Shown here one piece after another: positions 36,190-44,716 of a stretch of 64,000 nucleotides of DNA (positions are counted from its first letter, which is position 1; each line of letters begins with the position of its first letter). The notes under the pieces were generated by a model. It was not told where the DNA came from, searched no databases, and saw only the letters and a list, made by a program, of their open reading frames with translations. Both the position numbers and the translations under genes were made by a program. Location: NCBI RefSeq assembly GCF_003287285.1, contig NZ_QMIG01000001.1, positions 310,001 through 374,000 of the forward strand, written 5' to 3'. The stretch is from Phytoactinopolyspora halophila (GTDB taxonomy: Bacteria > Actinomycetota > Actinomycetes > Jiangellales > Jiangellaceae).

Positions 36190-36954
36190 ATGGGGCGCCT
36201 TCTGCGAGGAGAGCTTCGCAAGCTCGTCACAACCCGGCTATGGTTGTGGCTGCTTCTCGGCGCTGTGACGCTGACCGCGTTGTACGCGAGCCTCAATATC
36301 GCCTTCACCGACGACCCGGAGAACTTCGCCCCGCATCTGTCCACTCCGGAAGGGCAGCGGCTACACGTCGCGACGGCCGCCCAGCCCGCGACCACGTTCG
36401 CGGCCGTCCTGGCCGCTATCGGAATCACCGGCGAGTTCCGGCATCGGACGGCAACCACGACATTCCTTGCCACACCACGCCGCGTCAAGGTCGTCGTCGC
36501 CAAGCTCATCCTGTATGCGGCGGTAGGCGCCGCATATGCCGCAGCTTGCCTGGGCACGACGGTAGCGCTCGGAATCCCGCTGCTGGCCAGCATGGATATC
36601 GACTTCGACATCCTCGGGCCCGGGATGCCAGCCACCTTCGCCGGGATTGTGGCCGCAGGGCTCGCATTCGGCGTGCTCGGCGTGGCGCTCGGCGCACTAC
36701 TGCGCGAGCAGGTGGCCACGGTTGTGGGGCTCCTGATCTACCGGTTCATCGCCGAACCCATCGTGACCGAGGTTCCTGCCCTGCACGATTGGACGCTCTA
36801 CCTCCCCGGTCCAGCCACCAGTGCTCTCGTGGGTTCGGTTCTCGAGAACCGCGAGTTTCTCGACGCGTGGCAGGGCGGGGCAATGCTTGCCGGCTACGCG
36901 TGCGTGCTCGCGCTGGCTGGCACGTTGCTCACCACCCGCCGCGACGTGATCTGA
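36190..36954 (+). CDS. ABC-2 exporter permease
   Basis: 254 residues, six helices (LWLWLLLGAVTLTALYASL, TTFAAVLAAIGITGEFRH, LILYAAVGAAYAAACLGTTV, FAGIVAAGLAFGVLGVALGALL, and two near the C-terminus). The tripartite pattern with ITGEFRHRTATTTFLATPRR is characteristic of ABC-2 permeases of this group. Partner of the ATPase upstream; substrate unknown, possibly an antibiotic or peptide. Confidence 0.9.
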   Translation: MGRLLRGELRKLVTTRLWLWLLLGAVTLTALYASLNIAFTDDPENFAPHLSTPEGQRLHVATAAQPATTFAAVLAAIGITGEFRHRTATTTFLATPRRVKVVVAKLILYAAVGAAYAAACLGTTVALGIPLLASMDIDFDILGPGMPATFAGIVAAGLAFGVLGVALGALLREQVATVVGLLIYRFIAEPIVTEVPALHDWTLYLPGPATSALVGSVLENREFLDAWQGGAMLAGYACVLALAGTLLTTRRDVI

Positions 36955-36997
36955 CACGCCAGGGAGGGCGTTGCATGGGCCACACCCGGGGTGCCAG

Positions 36998-37591
36998 CTA
37001 GTCCACGAGCAACGAGGCGGCAACGATAGCCCCCGCGAGCACTGCACCGACCGTCACCCCGTACGCGAAGGGATAGCGTTCGGAGATCGGCACCGCCCGG
37101 GGGAACCTCCGGCCGAGCTTGCGGGCCGTCACAGCGTGTTCGAGTTCATGTGGCTGCACTCCGAGCCACCCGAGCAGTTGCCGCATGTCCTCCGGTGTCC
37201 ACCGGGGACCCTTCAGCCGGGCAATCAGCCGATCCCGGCCGTCGAGCAGGAAGAGGTTGCGGTGCGCCCGCCGACCCGAAGCCGGTGCCACGCGCACGCT
37301 GACCGCGATCGCGATGTCATCCCGTGCCCGTTTGCGGGGCCAGCCGATGGGACGCACGCTCCGGATGTGTGTGGGGGTGACAACGATGCGCTCCCTGCGG
37401 AGGAACTGCGCGACGCCGGCCAGCGTGAGCGCGACGATGCTGGCCGCCATGAGACCGACCAGGCCGCTGCGCGCGACGAGCAGGGCCGCCAGTGCGCCCA
37501 GCAGGACGGGAGTACTGCCCACCAGGCGGCGATACATCGGGCCGGACGGCACGAGCACCCGCTCGGACGGGGCGATCGCGCGGGCAGCCAT
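36998..37591 (-). CDS. Membrane protein with PH-like domain, unknown function
   Basis: 197 residues. Two adjacent N-terminal helices (TPVLLGALAALLVA, GLMAASIVALTLAGVAQFL) are followed by a soluble beta-rich part (RIVVTPTHIRSVRPIGWPRK, NLFLLDGRDRLIARLKG) like bacterial PH-domain membrane proteins, and a last helix (GVTVGAVLAGAIVAASLLV). No family name is certain. It converges with the exporter permease upstream and is followed by rsrA across a hairpin. Confidence 0.7.
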   Translation of the reverse strand: MAARAIAPSERVLVPSGPMYRRLVGSTPVLLGALAALLVARSGLVGLMAASIVALTLAGVAQFLRRERIVVTPTHIRSVRPIGWPRKRARDDIAIAVSVRVAPASGRRAHRNLFLLDGRDRLIARLKGPRWTPEDMRQLLGWLGVQPHELEHAVTARKLGRRFPRAVPISERYPFAYGVTVGAVLAGAIVAASLLVD

Positions 37592-37615
37592 GCCCCGATG
37601 CTATCCCCCGCCTCG

Positions 37616-37665
37616 TGATCATCAAGGAGGGTCGATACCAGGACCGGCCGGATCCTTGATGACCA
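37616..37665. terminator. Imperfect hairpin upstream of the PH-like protein gene, downstream of rsrA
   Basis: TGATCATCAAGGA (37616-37628) pairs with TCCTTGATGACCA (37653-37665) with a single mismatch; loop of 24 nt. It lies between the stop of rsrA (37675) and the start of the next gene on the same strand (37591), so it most likely terminates the sigR-rsrA transcript. The TGATCATC start resembles the two other small hairpins at 42686 and 61073. Confidence 0.65.
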
Positions 37666-37674
37666 GCGGAATCG

Positions 37675-37950
37675 TTACCAGTCGCTCGCCTGCACCCGGG
37701 CTTCGCGGATCCGGGTCAATACCTTCATCCGCAGCTCGTCAGGTGCATGGTCACAACCACAGGACCGGGCCACCAGCGCCCGGATGGCACGTTCGAGATC
37801 GTACTTCGACAGGCAGCCACCGCAATCGTGCAGATGCGCCTCGATCTCTTCGTATGTCAGCGTGCCGTCGCTGTCCATCTCCCGGTCAAGAAACGCATAG
37901 ACGCGATCCAAGACCTCGGCACAGTCGACGTCATCATCGTCGCAACTCAT
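37675..37950 (-). CDS. rsrA: Mycothiol-system anti-sigma factor RsrA
   Basis: 91 residues with the zinc-binding anti-sigma pattern: acidic start ([10 protein letters not shown]), AYAFLD-like helix ([19 protein letters not shown]), [15 protein letters not shown] with the HxxxCxxC redox switch, and a C-terminal helix [15 protein letters not shown]. Under thiol oxidation the disulfide releases zinc and frees SigR. The ATG overlaps the sigR stop by four bases (37947-37950), which couples production of the pair. Confidence 0.95.
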   Translation of the reverse strand: MSCDDDDVDCAEVLDRVYAFLDREMDSDGTLTYEEIEAHLHDCGGCLSKYDLERAIRALVARSCGCDHAPDELRMKVLTRIREARVQASDW

Positions 37951-38558
37951 GACACTCGTGCACCCCCTGGTCCGCTGTCGCCCGCCGGGATCACGCCACG
38001 TTCACGGGCGTAGTCTTCCAAGAGCTCACGGAGCTGGCGCCGCCCACGGTGCAGCCGGGACATGACCGTACCGATGGGCGTCCCCATGATCTCGGCGATC
38101 TCCTTGTACGGAAAGCCCTCGACATCGGCAAGATACACCGCGATGCGGAAATCTTCGGGTATCTCCTGTAGAGCTTCCTTGACATCGGAATCCGGTAGAT
38201 GGGCAAGAGCCTCGGCTTCGGCAGAAAGCAACCCCTTCGAGGAATGCGCCTCAGCGCGCGCCATCTGCCAATCTTCGATCTCTTCGGCGTTGCTCTGCTG
38301 CGGCTCTCGCTGCTTCTTTCGATACGAGTTGATGAACGTGTTCGTCAGGATCCGGTACAGCCACGCCTTGAGGTTCGTTCCTTCCTTGAACTGGTGAAAC
38401 GATGCGTACGCCTTGGTAAACGTCTCCTGCACCAGGTCTTCGGCGTCGCTCGCATTACGCGTCATCCGCAACGCGGCCGAATACAACTGGTCGAGGAAGG
38501 GCAACGCATCGCGTTCGAAACGCTGCGCACGCTCATCGGCAGTTTCTGTCCCGGGCAT
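37947..38558 (-). CDS. sigR: Thiol-stress ECF sigma factor SigR (SigH), with possible longer isoform
   Basis: 203 residues from ATG 38558: region 2 [28 protein letters not shown] with [19 protein letters not shown], and region 4 [19 protein letters not shown] and [12 protein letters not shown]. This is the oxidative/disulfide stress sigma controlling thioredoxin and mycothiol genes. The frame stays open a further 82 codons to an ATG at 38804 with no stop, and a GGAAT-N18-GTT promoter lies just upstream of that; in Streptomyces an equivalent promoter yields an unstable extended SigR. So both a short and an extended protein are likely. Confidence 0.94.
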   Translation of the reverse strand: MPGTETADERAQRFERDALPFLDQLYSAALRMTRNASDAEDLVQETFTKAYASFHQFKEGTNLKAWLYRILTNTFINSYRKKQREPQQSNAEEIEDWQMARAEAHSSKGLLSAEAEALAHLPDSDVKEALQEIPEDFRIAVYLADVEGFPYKEIAEIMGTPIGTVMSRLHRGRRQLRELLEDYARERGVIPAGDSGPGGARVS

Positions 38559-38812
38559 CGCGACCGATGCTACCTTCGAGCCACCCGACGTCGCCGTCCA
38601 GTCCCAACCGGCGGTCGACACCGGCGGCATCGACGACACGGCTGACGACGTCGCCGACGCCGAAGACACGGACGACGACAGCGACGCCGACACCGGCGAT
38701 ACAGTCGATGTCGAGCCGGGCGCTTCAAGGCATGCCGTACCACTCACAGGGCTGACCCTCCGGCTTTCGTTGGCAACTGTGCGGCCATACCCGTGCATGG
38801 CCATCTGACAGG

Positions 38813-39499
38813 TCAACCAGCGAACGGTTCCACGAATTCCCGAACCGTCCCGGCAACCATCGCCAACGCCTTGTCCTGGTCGTATGCCTTGCTCACGGCC
38901 ATGCCGTGATCGGCTCCGGGAACCTCGACCACCGACGGCACGCTCGCCTCGCTCGTCGCGCTCCCGTCATCGGCCGGGCCATGTCCACCCGGGGCGTCGG
39001 CGGGAAACTCGTCCGGACGCCCGAACGTGTCTCGTGCGCCCTGAACCACGAGCGTGGGTACGCCAGCTCCAAGCAGCTCTGCGGCACGGGAGCGTTCGGG
39101 CTTGCCCGGCGGGTGCAACGGAAAGGCCAGCGCTACGACGGCAACTGCTCCCACCGATCGCGCGGTCCGGCAGGCGACACGGGCGCCCGCACTACGGCCT
39201 CCCGCGATGATCGGCACATCCCCCGGAACGGCCTCGAGCGCGGCCAGCCATGCCCGATCGAGCGTGTCGGGGCGGGGAGCAAGACGCTTGCCGGCGACAT
39301 GCCAGGGCTGCTCGACTCGCACCACGCTGATGCCCACCGCTGGCAGCGCCGCTGCCAGCGCTGTCAGATCGCGTGCATCGACTCCACCGCCCGCTCCGTG
39401 ACCGAGGACCAGCCGCAGCCGCGGATCGTCGGCGTCATCGATCCACAGGCGTCCCGGCCCGTCAGGTGTCGATACCGTTCTCGAAGCCGTGCTCGCCAT
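38813..39499 (-). CDS. Alpha/beta-hydrolase family protein (KANL3/Tex30-like)
   Basis: 228 residues with an alpha/beta-hydrolase core: [16 protein letters not shown] oxyanion region, [15 protein letters not shown] with the nucleophile-elbow Ser, [11 protein letters not shown] and [10 protein letters not shown] for the Asp and His. This KANL3/Tex30-like group is small and often of unknown substrate. The ATG shares one base with the upstream SRAP gene stop (TGATG). The sigR promoter lies at the 3' end of this gene. Confidence 0.85.
   Translation of the reverse strand: MASTASRTVSTPDGPGRLWIDDADDPRLRLVLGHGAGGGVDARDLTALAAALPAVGISVVRVEQPWHVAGKRLAPRPDTLDRAWLAALEAVPGDVPIIAGGRSAGARVACRTARSVGAVAVVALAFPLHPPGKPERSRAAELLGAGVPTLVVQGARDTFGRPDEFPADAPGGHGPADDGSATSEASVPSVVEVPGADHGMAVSKAYDQDKALAMVAGTVREFVEPFAG
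38815..38840 (-). promoter_or_regulatory. Candidate SigR-dependent promoter upstream of sigR
   Basis: Reading toward sigR: GGGAAT at 38841-38836 (containing GGAAT), eighteen bases, then GTT at 38817-38815. This matches the SigR consensus GGAAT-N18-GTT exactly. It overlaps the last codons of the alpha/beta hydrolase gene and points at the ATG 38804 that begins the N-terminally extended sigR frame. Autoregulation is inferred by analogy with Streptomyces sigRp2. Confidence 0.7.
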
Positions 39500-40218
39500 C
39501 ACAGCGTCACCGGCTCGACGAGCTGCGGACCGTTGTTGGTGACCTTGTTGACCTCCTTGGACACGGGGTATGCATCGAGCACGCCAGGAACGGCGGGGGT
39601 CAGCATCGTCTGCAGGTCAGAGGCGTTCTGGTTCGCCGGGTCGAGCCACGCGGACCAGCTGTCCCGCCCCACGAGCATGGGCATCCGGTCGTGGATCTCA
39701 CCCAGCTCGTCGACCGCCTGCGTCGTGAGTACGACGGTGGACCACACGAATGCCTCCGGGTCATCGTCGGGGCGAGTGGGATCGCGCCAGATCTCGTAGA
39801 GACCGGCCATCGCGAGCGATCCGGCACGCGGCCGGATGTAGAAAGGCTGCCGGGCACCCTTCTTCTCGCCACGCCACTCGTAGAACCCGTCCGCTGGCAA
39901 GAGGCAACGTCTCGACGCGAACGCACGGCGGAAGGCCGGCTTCTCGGCAACGCTCTCAGCGCGGGCATTGATCAGCTTGTTGCCGATCGACAGGTCCTTG
40001 GACCACGACGGGATGAGCCCCCAGCGGACCGTGACCAGGCGCCGCTCGCCCGCATCGCCCGGCGCGTCCCGGGGAGGGCGTGTGAGCACCGCATAGACCT
40101 GTTTGCTGGGTGCGACATTCCAGTCCGGTTCGAGCCGTTCGCGCACCGCGATACGGTCCACGCCGAACTCGTCAGCAAGATCATCAGCACTCTGGCTCAC
40201 GACGTAGCGCCCGCACAT
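39499..40218 (-). CDS. SOS response-associated peptidase (YedK/HMCES family)
   Basis: 239 residues of the SRAP family: N-terminal MCGRY with the catalytic Cys2 exposed after Met removal, WNVAPSKQVY, INARAESVAEKPAFR, LPADGFYEWRG and the conserved His in GEIHDRMPML. The protein crosslinks through Cys2 to abasic sites in single-stranded DNA and protects them. It is coupled by one base to the hydrolase gene, so the two may form an operon with sigR-rsrA downstream. Confidence 0.95.
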   Translation of the reverse strand: MCGRYVVSQSADDLADEFGVDRIAVRERLEPDWNVAPSKQVYAVLTRPPRDAPGDAGERRLVTVRWGLIPSWSKDLSIGNKLINARAESVAEKPAFRRAFASRRCLLPADGFYEWRGEKKGARQPFYIRPRAGSLAMAGLYEIWRDPTRPDDDPEAFVWSTVVLTTQAVDELGEIHDRMPMLVGRDSWSAWLDPANQNASDLQTMLTPAVPGVLDAYPVSKEVNKVTNNGPQLVEPVTL

Positions 40219-40285
40219 GCGTCTTTTCTATCGTGCAACCCCGACGACGGCCCCATCTGGCCCGGATTCGTGGTAAGGAGGAGGT

Positions 40286-40804
40286 ATGAGCCTCGTCCGT
40301 CTGATCGCACGTCCGATGCTGGCGTCCATCTTCGTCGTCCAGGGCGTGAAGAATTTCCGCGACCCCGATCCGCTGGTCCCCGGTGCGAAGTCGGTCGTCG
40401 AACGCTTCGGCCCCATGGTGGAACGCCATGCGCCCGACGTCCCGACCGAGCCCCGGCAGCTCGTGCGGGCCAACGCCGTGACCCAGTTCGGCGCCGGTCT
40501 CGCGCTGGCTACCGGCAAGTGCCCGCGGCTCGCCGCTCTCGTGCTCGCCGGCACGCTGGTTCCTTCGACGCTGGCCAACCACGCCTTCTGGGAGACCGAG
40601 GATCCCGAGCAGCGCAACGAGCAGCGGGTTCACGCTCTCAAGAACGCCGGCCTCGCCGGCGGGCTGCTCCTGGCGAGCGTCGACACCGAGGGCAAGCCCG
40701 GAATCAGCTGGCGCGCCCGGCAAGCCGCGGGCAAGGCGCGCAAGGTCACGAAGTCCGGCACGCGCAAGGCGAGGAAAGCCGCCAAGGACGCCCGGCCGTC
40801 CTGA
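40286..40804 (+). CDS. DoxX family membrane protein
   Basis: 172 residues with about four helices (LARPMLASIFVVQGVKNF-type start, AVTQFGAGLALATGKCPRL, AALVLAGTLVPSTLANH) and a basic tail. DoxX-like proteins are linked to redox and quinone-associated functions. It converges with a TetR gene across palindromic element copy 4. The C-terminal 35 residues are Lys/Arg-rich and probably disordered. Confidence 0.88.
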   Translation: MSLVRLIARPMLASIFVVQGVKNFRDPDPLVPGAKSVVERFGPMVERHAPDVPTEPRQLVRANAVTQFGAGLALATGKCPRLAALVLAGTLVPSTLANHAFWETEDPEQRNEQRVHALKNAGLAGGLLLASVDTEGKPGISWRARQAAGKARKVTKSGTRKARKAAKDARPS

Positions 40805-40814
40805 CTCTCCCTCC

Positions 40815-40882
40815 CCCTCCCCATGATCATGAAGACTTGCCGGCCATATGGAAGGCATAGGTGTTCATGATCATGGGGAGGG
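40815..40882. repeat. Palindromic element, copy 4 (end of TetR gene)
   Basis: Arms 40815-40833 and 40864-40882 form 19 perfect pairs; a single mismatch is followed by a few more pairs inside. The core is TGATCATGAA with the outer arm CCCTCCCCA unique to this copy. The reverse strand carries GAACACCTATG, which matches copy 3. It separates the convergent DoxX and TetR genes and encodes the last 16 residues (PMIMNTYAFHMAGKSS) and stop of the TetR protein. Confidence 0.9.
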
Positions 40883-41576
40883 TGGCTGCGGCGATCAGCT
40901 GCCGGGCAGCAACGCGGGCATGCTCGAAGACATCAGGCTGGTCACCAGCAGTCATCACCACTACCGTTCCCTCGTGCAGAAGGCTCAGCTGCACGCCGAT
41001 GGCCTGCGCCGTCGTGTCGTCGAGACCTGCTTCCCGGAGAAGGCGGGCGTACAGCGCGCGAGTCCATTCCTTCTCGTCCCGGATGATTGCCAATCCCGGG
41101 TGGCCGGTTCCGCCTATCTCCGCGTAGGCATTGACGAAAGCGCATCCGCGGCTATGGTGCGCGCTCCACACCTCGAGGGCTTCGAGGACCTTTAGCACCC
41201 GCTCCACCGCCCCGTCCGGGGGATCTTCACCTGCGACGCGCCTCGCATCGCCCGCTGCCTCCCCCTCGCCAGTTTCGGTCCCCTGACCGTTCAGGTGGTC
41301 CTCGACGAAACGTTTCCATCGCTCGGCTCGACGCTGGAGATACATGGCGACGAGCGAGTCCTTCGAACCGAAGCGATCGTAAAGAGTCTTCTTCGTGGTT
41401 CCCGCCGACTCCGCGATGGTGTCGACCCCCACGGCGTGGATCCCTTGCTGATAGAAGAGTTCGCTGGCGGCATTCAGCAAGCGCTCTCCCGCCGGCGTCA
41501 GGCGAGCCCAGTCGGGCACGGCCCCATCACCCGACGCCTTTCCAGTTGCCGTCGATCGATTCCACGTGTCCGGCAT
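40827..41576 (-). CDS. TetR family transcriptional regulator
   Basis: 249 residues. DNA-binding helices LLNAASELFYQQGIHAVGVD and TTKKTLYDRFGSKDSLV, then a ligand domain with a YjdC-like SRGCAFVNAYAEI region. It is divergent from an EamA transporter, which it probably controls. The C-terminal 16 residues are encoded by the palindromic element and begin with PMIMNTY, so the original C-terminus was probably changed. ATG 41576 is chosen over a start at 41603. Confidence 0.92.
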   Translation of the reverse strand: MPDTWNRSTATGKASGDGAVPDWARLTPAGERLLNAASELFYQQGIHAVGVDTIAESAGTTKKTLYDRFGSKDSLVAMYLQRRAERWKRFVEDHLNGQGTETGEGEAAGDARRVAGEDPPDGAVERVLKVLEALEVWSAHHSRGCAFVNAYAEIGGTGHPGLAIIRDEKEWTRALYARLLREAGLDDTTAQAIGVQLSLLHEGTVVVMTAGDQPDVFEHARVAARQLIAAATLPMIMNTYAFHMAGKSS

Positions 41577-41602
41577 CACAGCCTCCTCGGCGCATACGTA
41601 CA

Positions 41603-41632
41603 CTGACAGTATACAGACCGGTATGGTTATAT
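41603..41632. promoter_or_regulatory. Candidate promoter/operator between TetR and EamA genes
   Basis: The 62-bp gap holds ACCGGT and GTATAC palindromes in AGTATACAGACCGGTATGG (41609-41627). The CAGACCGG half-site type is common for TetR proteins. CTGACA at 41603 and TTATAT at 41627-41632 are 18 bp apart and could serve EamA; the start would then coincide with its ATG at 41639, a leaderless mRNA. Weak evidence. Confidence 0.35.
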
Positions 41633-41638
41633 CGCTCT

Positions 41639-42688
41639 ATGACCACACACCCATTTCCGTCCCGGTCCGCGCCCGTCGATGCCGCCGCAGCTACCGCTTT
41701 CGTGATCTTCTGGAGTTCGGGCTTCGTCGGAGCTCGCCTCGGCGCCGACCACTCGGGACCGGACACCCTGCTCGCATGGCGGCTGGGACTCGCCGCCATC
41801 ATCCTGCTGGCCTGGTTCGCCTTCCGCGCCCACCGTGCCGGCCAGCGACAGCCCAGCAAAGCTGGCGAGACCGGCGGCACGGCGCATCACGTCCTGCGCC
41901 CCCGGGTTCTGGCGCAGCACGCCACCGTGGGCATCCTGGCGCATGCGCTGTTCCTCGGCGGCGTCTTCGCCGGTGCCTCCGCCGGCGTCCCAACGGGGAC
42001 GGCAGCGTTGATCGCCGCATTGCAGCCCCTCGTCGTGGCCAACGTTGCCAGCGTGCTGCTCGGGCAGCGCATCTCAACCATGCAGCGCCTGGCGCTCTGG
42101 CTCGGTGTCGCCGGCGTCGGTCTCGTCGTCGCCGACGACCTCCACGTAGCATCCGCCTCCTGGTGGGCCTACCTCCTGCCCCTGGGCTCGATGCTCGCGC
42201 TGTCTGCCGGAACCGTCCTGGACCGCCGGTGGCGTCCGGCTGGGTCGACGGTCGAGGCCCTGACGATTCACATCAGCGCCGCGGCTCTCCTGGTAGTCGG
42301 CGGCACTGCCGTGTTCGGCGAGCTCGCCCCACCGGCCACACCTGGCTTCTGGTGGGCGGTCGCCTGGGTCACGGTGCTGTCCGGATTCGGCGGCTACGGG
42401 GCGTACTTCACGGTCGCACGTCGCCGCGGGGCCACCCACGTCAGCATCCTGCTCTATCTCACCCCGCCCACGACGCTCGTCTGGGCATGGATCATGTTCG
42501 GAGAAGGGCTTGCGTTACGGGGAGCACTCGGATTCGCGATCTGCGCGGCAGCGGTGTACATGTTCACGACCGGCGCCAGCCGGTCATCTCCCGCGCTGGC
42601 GCGCCGCACACCAGATGCCCGCGCACGAGGCGGCCGTGCACGACGAGGTGGCCGTGCACGAGGCGGCCGCACCGCGACGCTCACATGA
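41639..42688 (+). CDS. EamA/RhaT-family transporter
   Basis: 349 residues, ten helices in two EamA repeats (VIFWSSGFVGARLGADHSGP start; LLYLTPPTTLVWAWIMFGE end). Likely exporter of a small metabolite or amino acid. The last 30 residues are basic (RGGRARRGGRARGGR), encoded by three GCACGAGGCGGCCGT-like units (42623-42670). It is divergent from a TetR regulator. The TGA stop is part of a hairpin (42686-42735). ATG 41639 may be leaderless. Confidence 0.9.
   Translation: MTTHPFPSRSAPVDAAAATAFVIFWSSGFVGARLGADHSGPDTLLAWRLGLAAIILLAWFAFRAHRAGQRQPSKAGETGGTAHHVLRPRVLAQHATVGILAHALFLGGVFAGASAGVPTGTAALIAALQPLVVANVASVLLGQRISTMQRLALWLGVAGVGLVVADDLHVASASWWAYLLPLGSMLALSAGTVLDRRWRPAGSTVEALTIHISAAALLVVGGTAVFGELAPPATPGFWWAVAWVTVLSGFGGYGAYFTVARRRGATHVSILLYLTPPTTLVWAWIMFGEGLALRGALGFAICAAAVYMFTTGASRSSPALARRTPDARARGGRARRGGRARGGRTATLT
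42623..42670 (+). repeat. Tandem repeat in the EamA gene tail
   Basis: Three imperfect units: GCACGAGGCGGCCGT (42623-42637), GCACGACGAGGTGGCCGT (42638-42655) and GCACGAGGCGGCCGC (42656-42670). The middle unit has a three-base insertion, so frame is kept. Translated as Arg/Gly-rich RGGRA repeats. Confidence 0.8.
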
Positions 42689-42735
42689 TCATCGACGATG
42701 ATGCACGCATCCATATCGGCGATCGTTGACGATCA
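42686..42735. terminator. Imperfect hairpin between EamA and glpD (TGATCATC-type)
   Basis: TGATCATCGACGAT (42686-42699) faces ATCGTTGACGATCA (42722-42735): twelve Watson-Crick pairs, one G-U wobble and one mismatch over 14 positions; loop of 22 nt. It contains the EamA stop and lies between convergent genes, so it probably terminates both. It shares the motif ATC(G/A)ACGAT and a GACGATCACC flank with 61073-61128. Confidence 0.6.
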
Positions 42736-42754
42736 CCGACGACGGCCTGGTGTA

Positions 42755-44527
42755 CTAGCTGACCGGCTCGGCAACCAGGGGCCGGGGTTCGGATGCGGCC
42801 GAGCGCACCTCGTCGGCGGCCTGGTCGTCCTCCTTGGTCTGCGAGTTTCGTTCGGCAGTCACGCGCTCGGAATAGACGTCGATCTCCTGGGCGACTCGCT
42901 TCTCGTCCCAGCCCAGGGTCTCCGCCATCAGCCGCGCGACCGGCTCGGCGCAGTCCAGGCCACGGTGCGGATATTCGATCGAGATGCGCGTGCGCCGGGT
43001 CAACATGTCATCCAGGTGCAGTGCGCCCTCGTCCGAGACGCCATAGGCGATTTCCACCTTGAGGTAGTCCGGGGCGCCCGGCACCGGTTCCAGCAGCTCC
43101 GGGCGTTCCACCGCCAAGCCCAGGACCTCGTGCACCATCGAGCCGTAGCGATCCAGCAGGTGGCGCACCCGATGCGGGTGCAGGCCATATTGCGCCCCGA
43201 GCCGGTCCACCTGGTTCACGAGGGCGTAGTACCCATCAGCACCGAGCAGCGGAACCCGATCCGTGATCGATGGCGCTGTTCGACTGCGAAGATCCTCGGC
43301 AGCCGCGTCGATGGCGTCGGCTGCCATCACCCGATAGGTGGTGTATTTGCCACCGGCGATGGCCACCATTCCGGGAGCGGGCCGCGCTACCGCGTGCTCG
43401 CGCGACAACTTGGACGATTCGTCGCTCTCTCCCGCCAGCAGGGGGCGTAGACCGGCGTAGACGCCCTCGATGTCGTCATGCGTCAGCGGCGTCGCCAGAA
43501 CCGCATTGATGTGGTCGAGGATGTAGTCGATGTCGGCGCGAGTGGCCGCGGGGTGAGCGAGATCGTACGTCCAGTCGGTGTCCGTGGTACCGATGATCCA
43601 GTGGCTGCGCCACGGGATGACGAACAGCACGGACTTCTCGGTGCGCAGGATCAGCCCGGATTCGGCCGCGATCCGATCGCGCGGGACCACGATGTGCACG
43701 CCCTTGCTGGCCCGGACCCGGAACCGTCCCCGGGTACCCGCCAGCCGCTGCATCTCGTCCGTCCACACACCCGTGCAATTGATCACGACATCGCAGGTGA
43801 CGTCCTGCTCAGCAGCACTTTCCACATCCCGCACGCGGACTCCGCTGATCCGGTCCGCCTCCCGGAGAAAGCCGACCACCTGTGTGGAAGCCTGCACCAC
43901 CGCACCGTAGTGGGCCGCCGTGCGCGCCACGGTGAGCGTGTGGCGCGCGTCGTCGGCCAGGGCGTCATAGTAGCGGACCCCGCCCACCAGGGCGTCGTGA
44001 CGCAATCCCGGCACGAGCCGAAGCGCACCGGACTTCGTCAGATGTCTCTGGCCGGGCACCGACCGCGCGCCGCCCATGGTGTCGTAGAGCAGCAAGCCGC
44101 TCGCCGTATACGGCCGCTCCCAGATCCGGTGAGTCAACGGGTAGAGAAAGCTCACCGGCTTCACCAGGTGCGGCGCCAGCCGGGTCAGCATCAGCTCGCG
44201 TTCCCGCAACGCCTCCCGGACCAGGCCGAACTCGAACTGCTCCAGGTAACGCAGGCCACCGTGGAAGAGTTTGCTGGAGCGGCTGGACGTGCCGGCGGCG
44301 AAATCACGCGCTTCGACCAGAGCGACCTTCAGCCCGCGAGTGGCTGCGTCGAGCGCGGCTCCGGTTCCGACGACACCACCACCGATGACGACGACGTCAA
44401 AGTGCTCCGATCCGAGCCGTTCCCAGCTTCGCTCTCGCCCCTCGGGGCTGAGCCGGCCAGCATGCCCGCTCAGCGAATCGTGTGCCCTCTCACCGACCAC
44501 GCCGCACTCGCCTCCTCGCGAGGTCAA
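42755..44527 (-). CDS. glpD: Glycerol-3-phosphate dehydrogenase (FAD, respiratory)
   Basis: 590 residues. FAD-binding motif VVVIGGGVVGTGAALDAATRG, then VEARDFAAGTSSRSSKLFHG and GLRYLE, plus the C-terminal helical domain. It oxidises glycerol-3-phosphate to dihydroxyacetone phosphate, passing electrons to the quinone pool at the membrane. It is divergent from glpF-glpK across 189 bp, forming the glycerol catabolism locus. The C-terminal 45 residues are acidic and not conserved. Confidence 0.95.
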   Translation of the reverse strand: MTSRGGECGVVGERAHDSLSGHAGRLSPEGRERSWERLGSEHFDVVVIGGGVVGTGAALDAATRGLKVALVEARDFAAGTSSRSSKLFHGGLRYLEQFEFGLVREALRERELMLTRLAPHLVKPVSFLYPLTHRIWERPYTASGLLLYDTMGGARSVPGQRHLTKSGALRLVPGLRHDALVGGVRYYDALADDARHTLTVARTAAHYGAVVQASTQVVGFLREADRISGVRVRDVESAAEQDVTCDVVINCTGVWTDEMQRLAGTRGRFRVRASKGVHIVVPRDRIAAESGLILRTEKSVLFVIPWRSHWIIGTTDTDWTYDLAHPAATRADIDYILDHINAVLATPLTHDDIEGVYAGLRPLLAGESDESSKLSREHAVARPAPGMVAIAGGKYTTYRVMAADAIDAAAEDLRSRTAPSITDRVPLLGADGYYALVNQVDRLGAQYGLHPHRVRHLLDRYGSMVHEVLGLAVERPELLEPVPGAPDYLKVEIAYGVSDEGALHLDDMLTRRTRISIEYPHRGLDCAEPVARLMAETLGWDEKRVAQEIDVYSERVTAERNSQTKEDDQAADEVRSAASEPRPLVAEPVS

Positions 44528-44716
44528 ACCTTTCTTTCCGGGCCAACGCTACCCGGCTACGTCGTCGAACACGTAGACAGGCAACGATTCGGGCGGTAGT
44601 TTTCCACCATTAGTTGATCACGGGCATACCAGACCCGCGATCTTCGCGGACATCCGCGGCGATGGCGCCCGGGACGGTGCGACGACGTCATGGCCGCCCC
44701 GTAGAGGGGACGCGCC

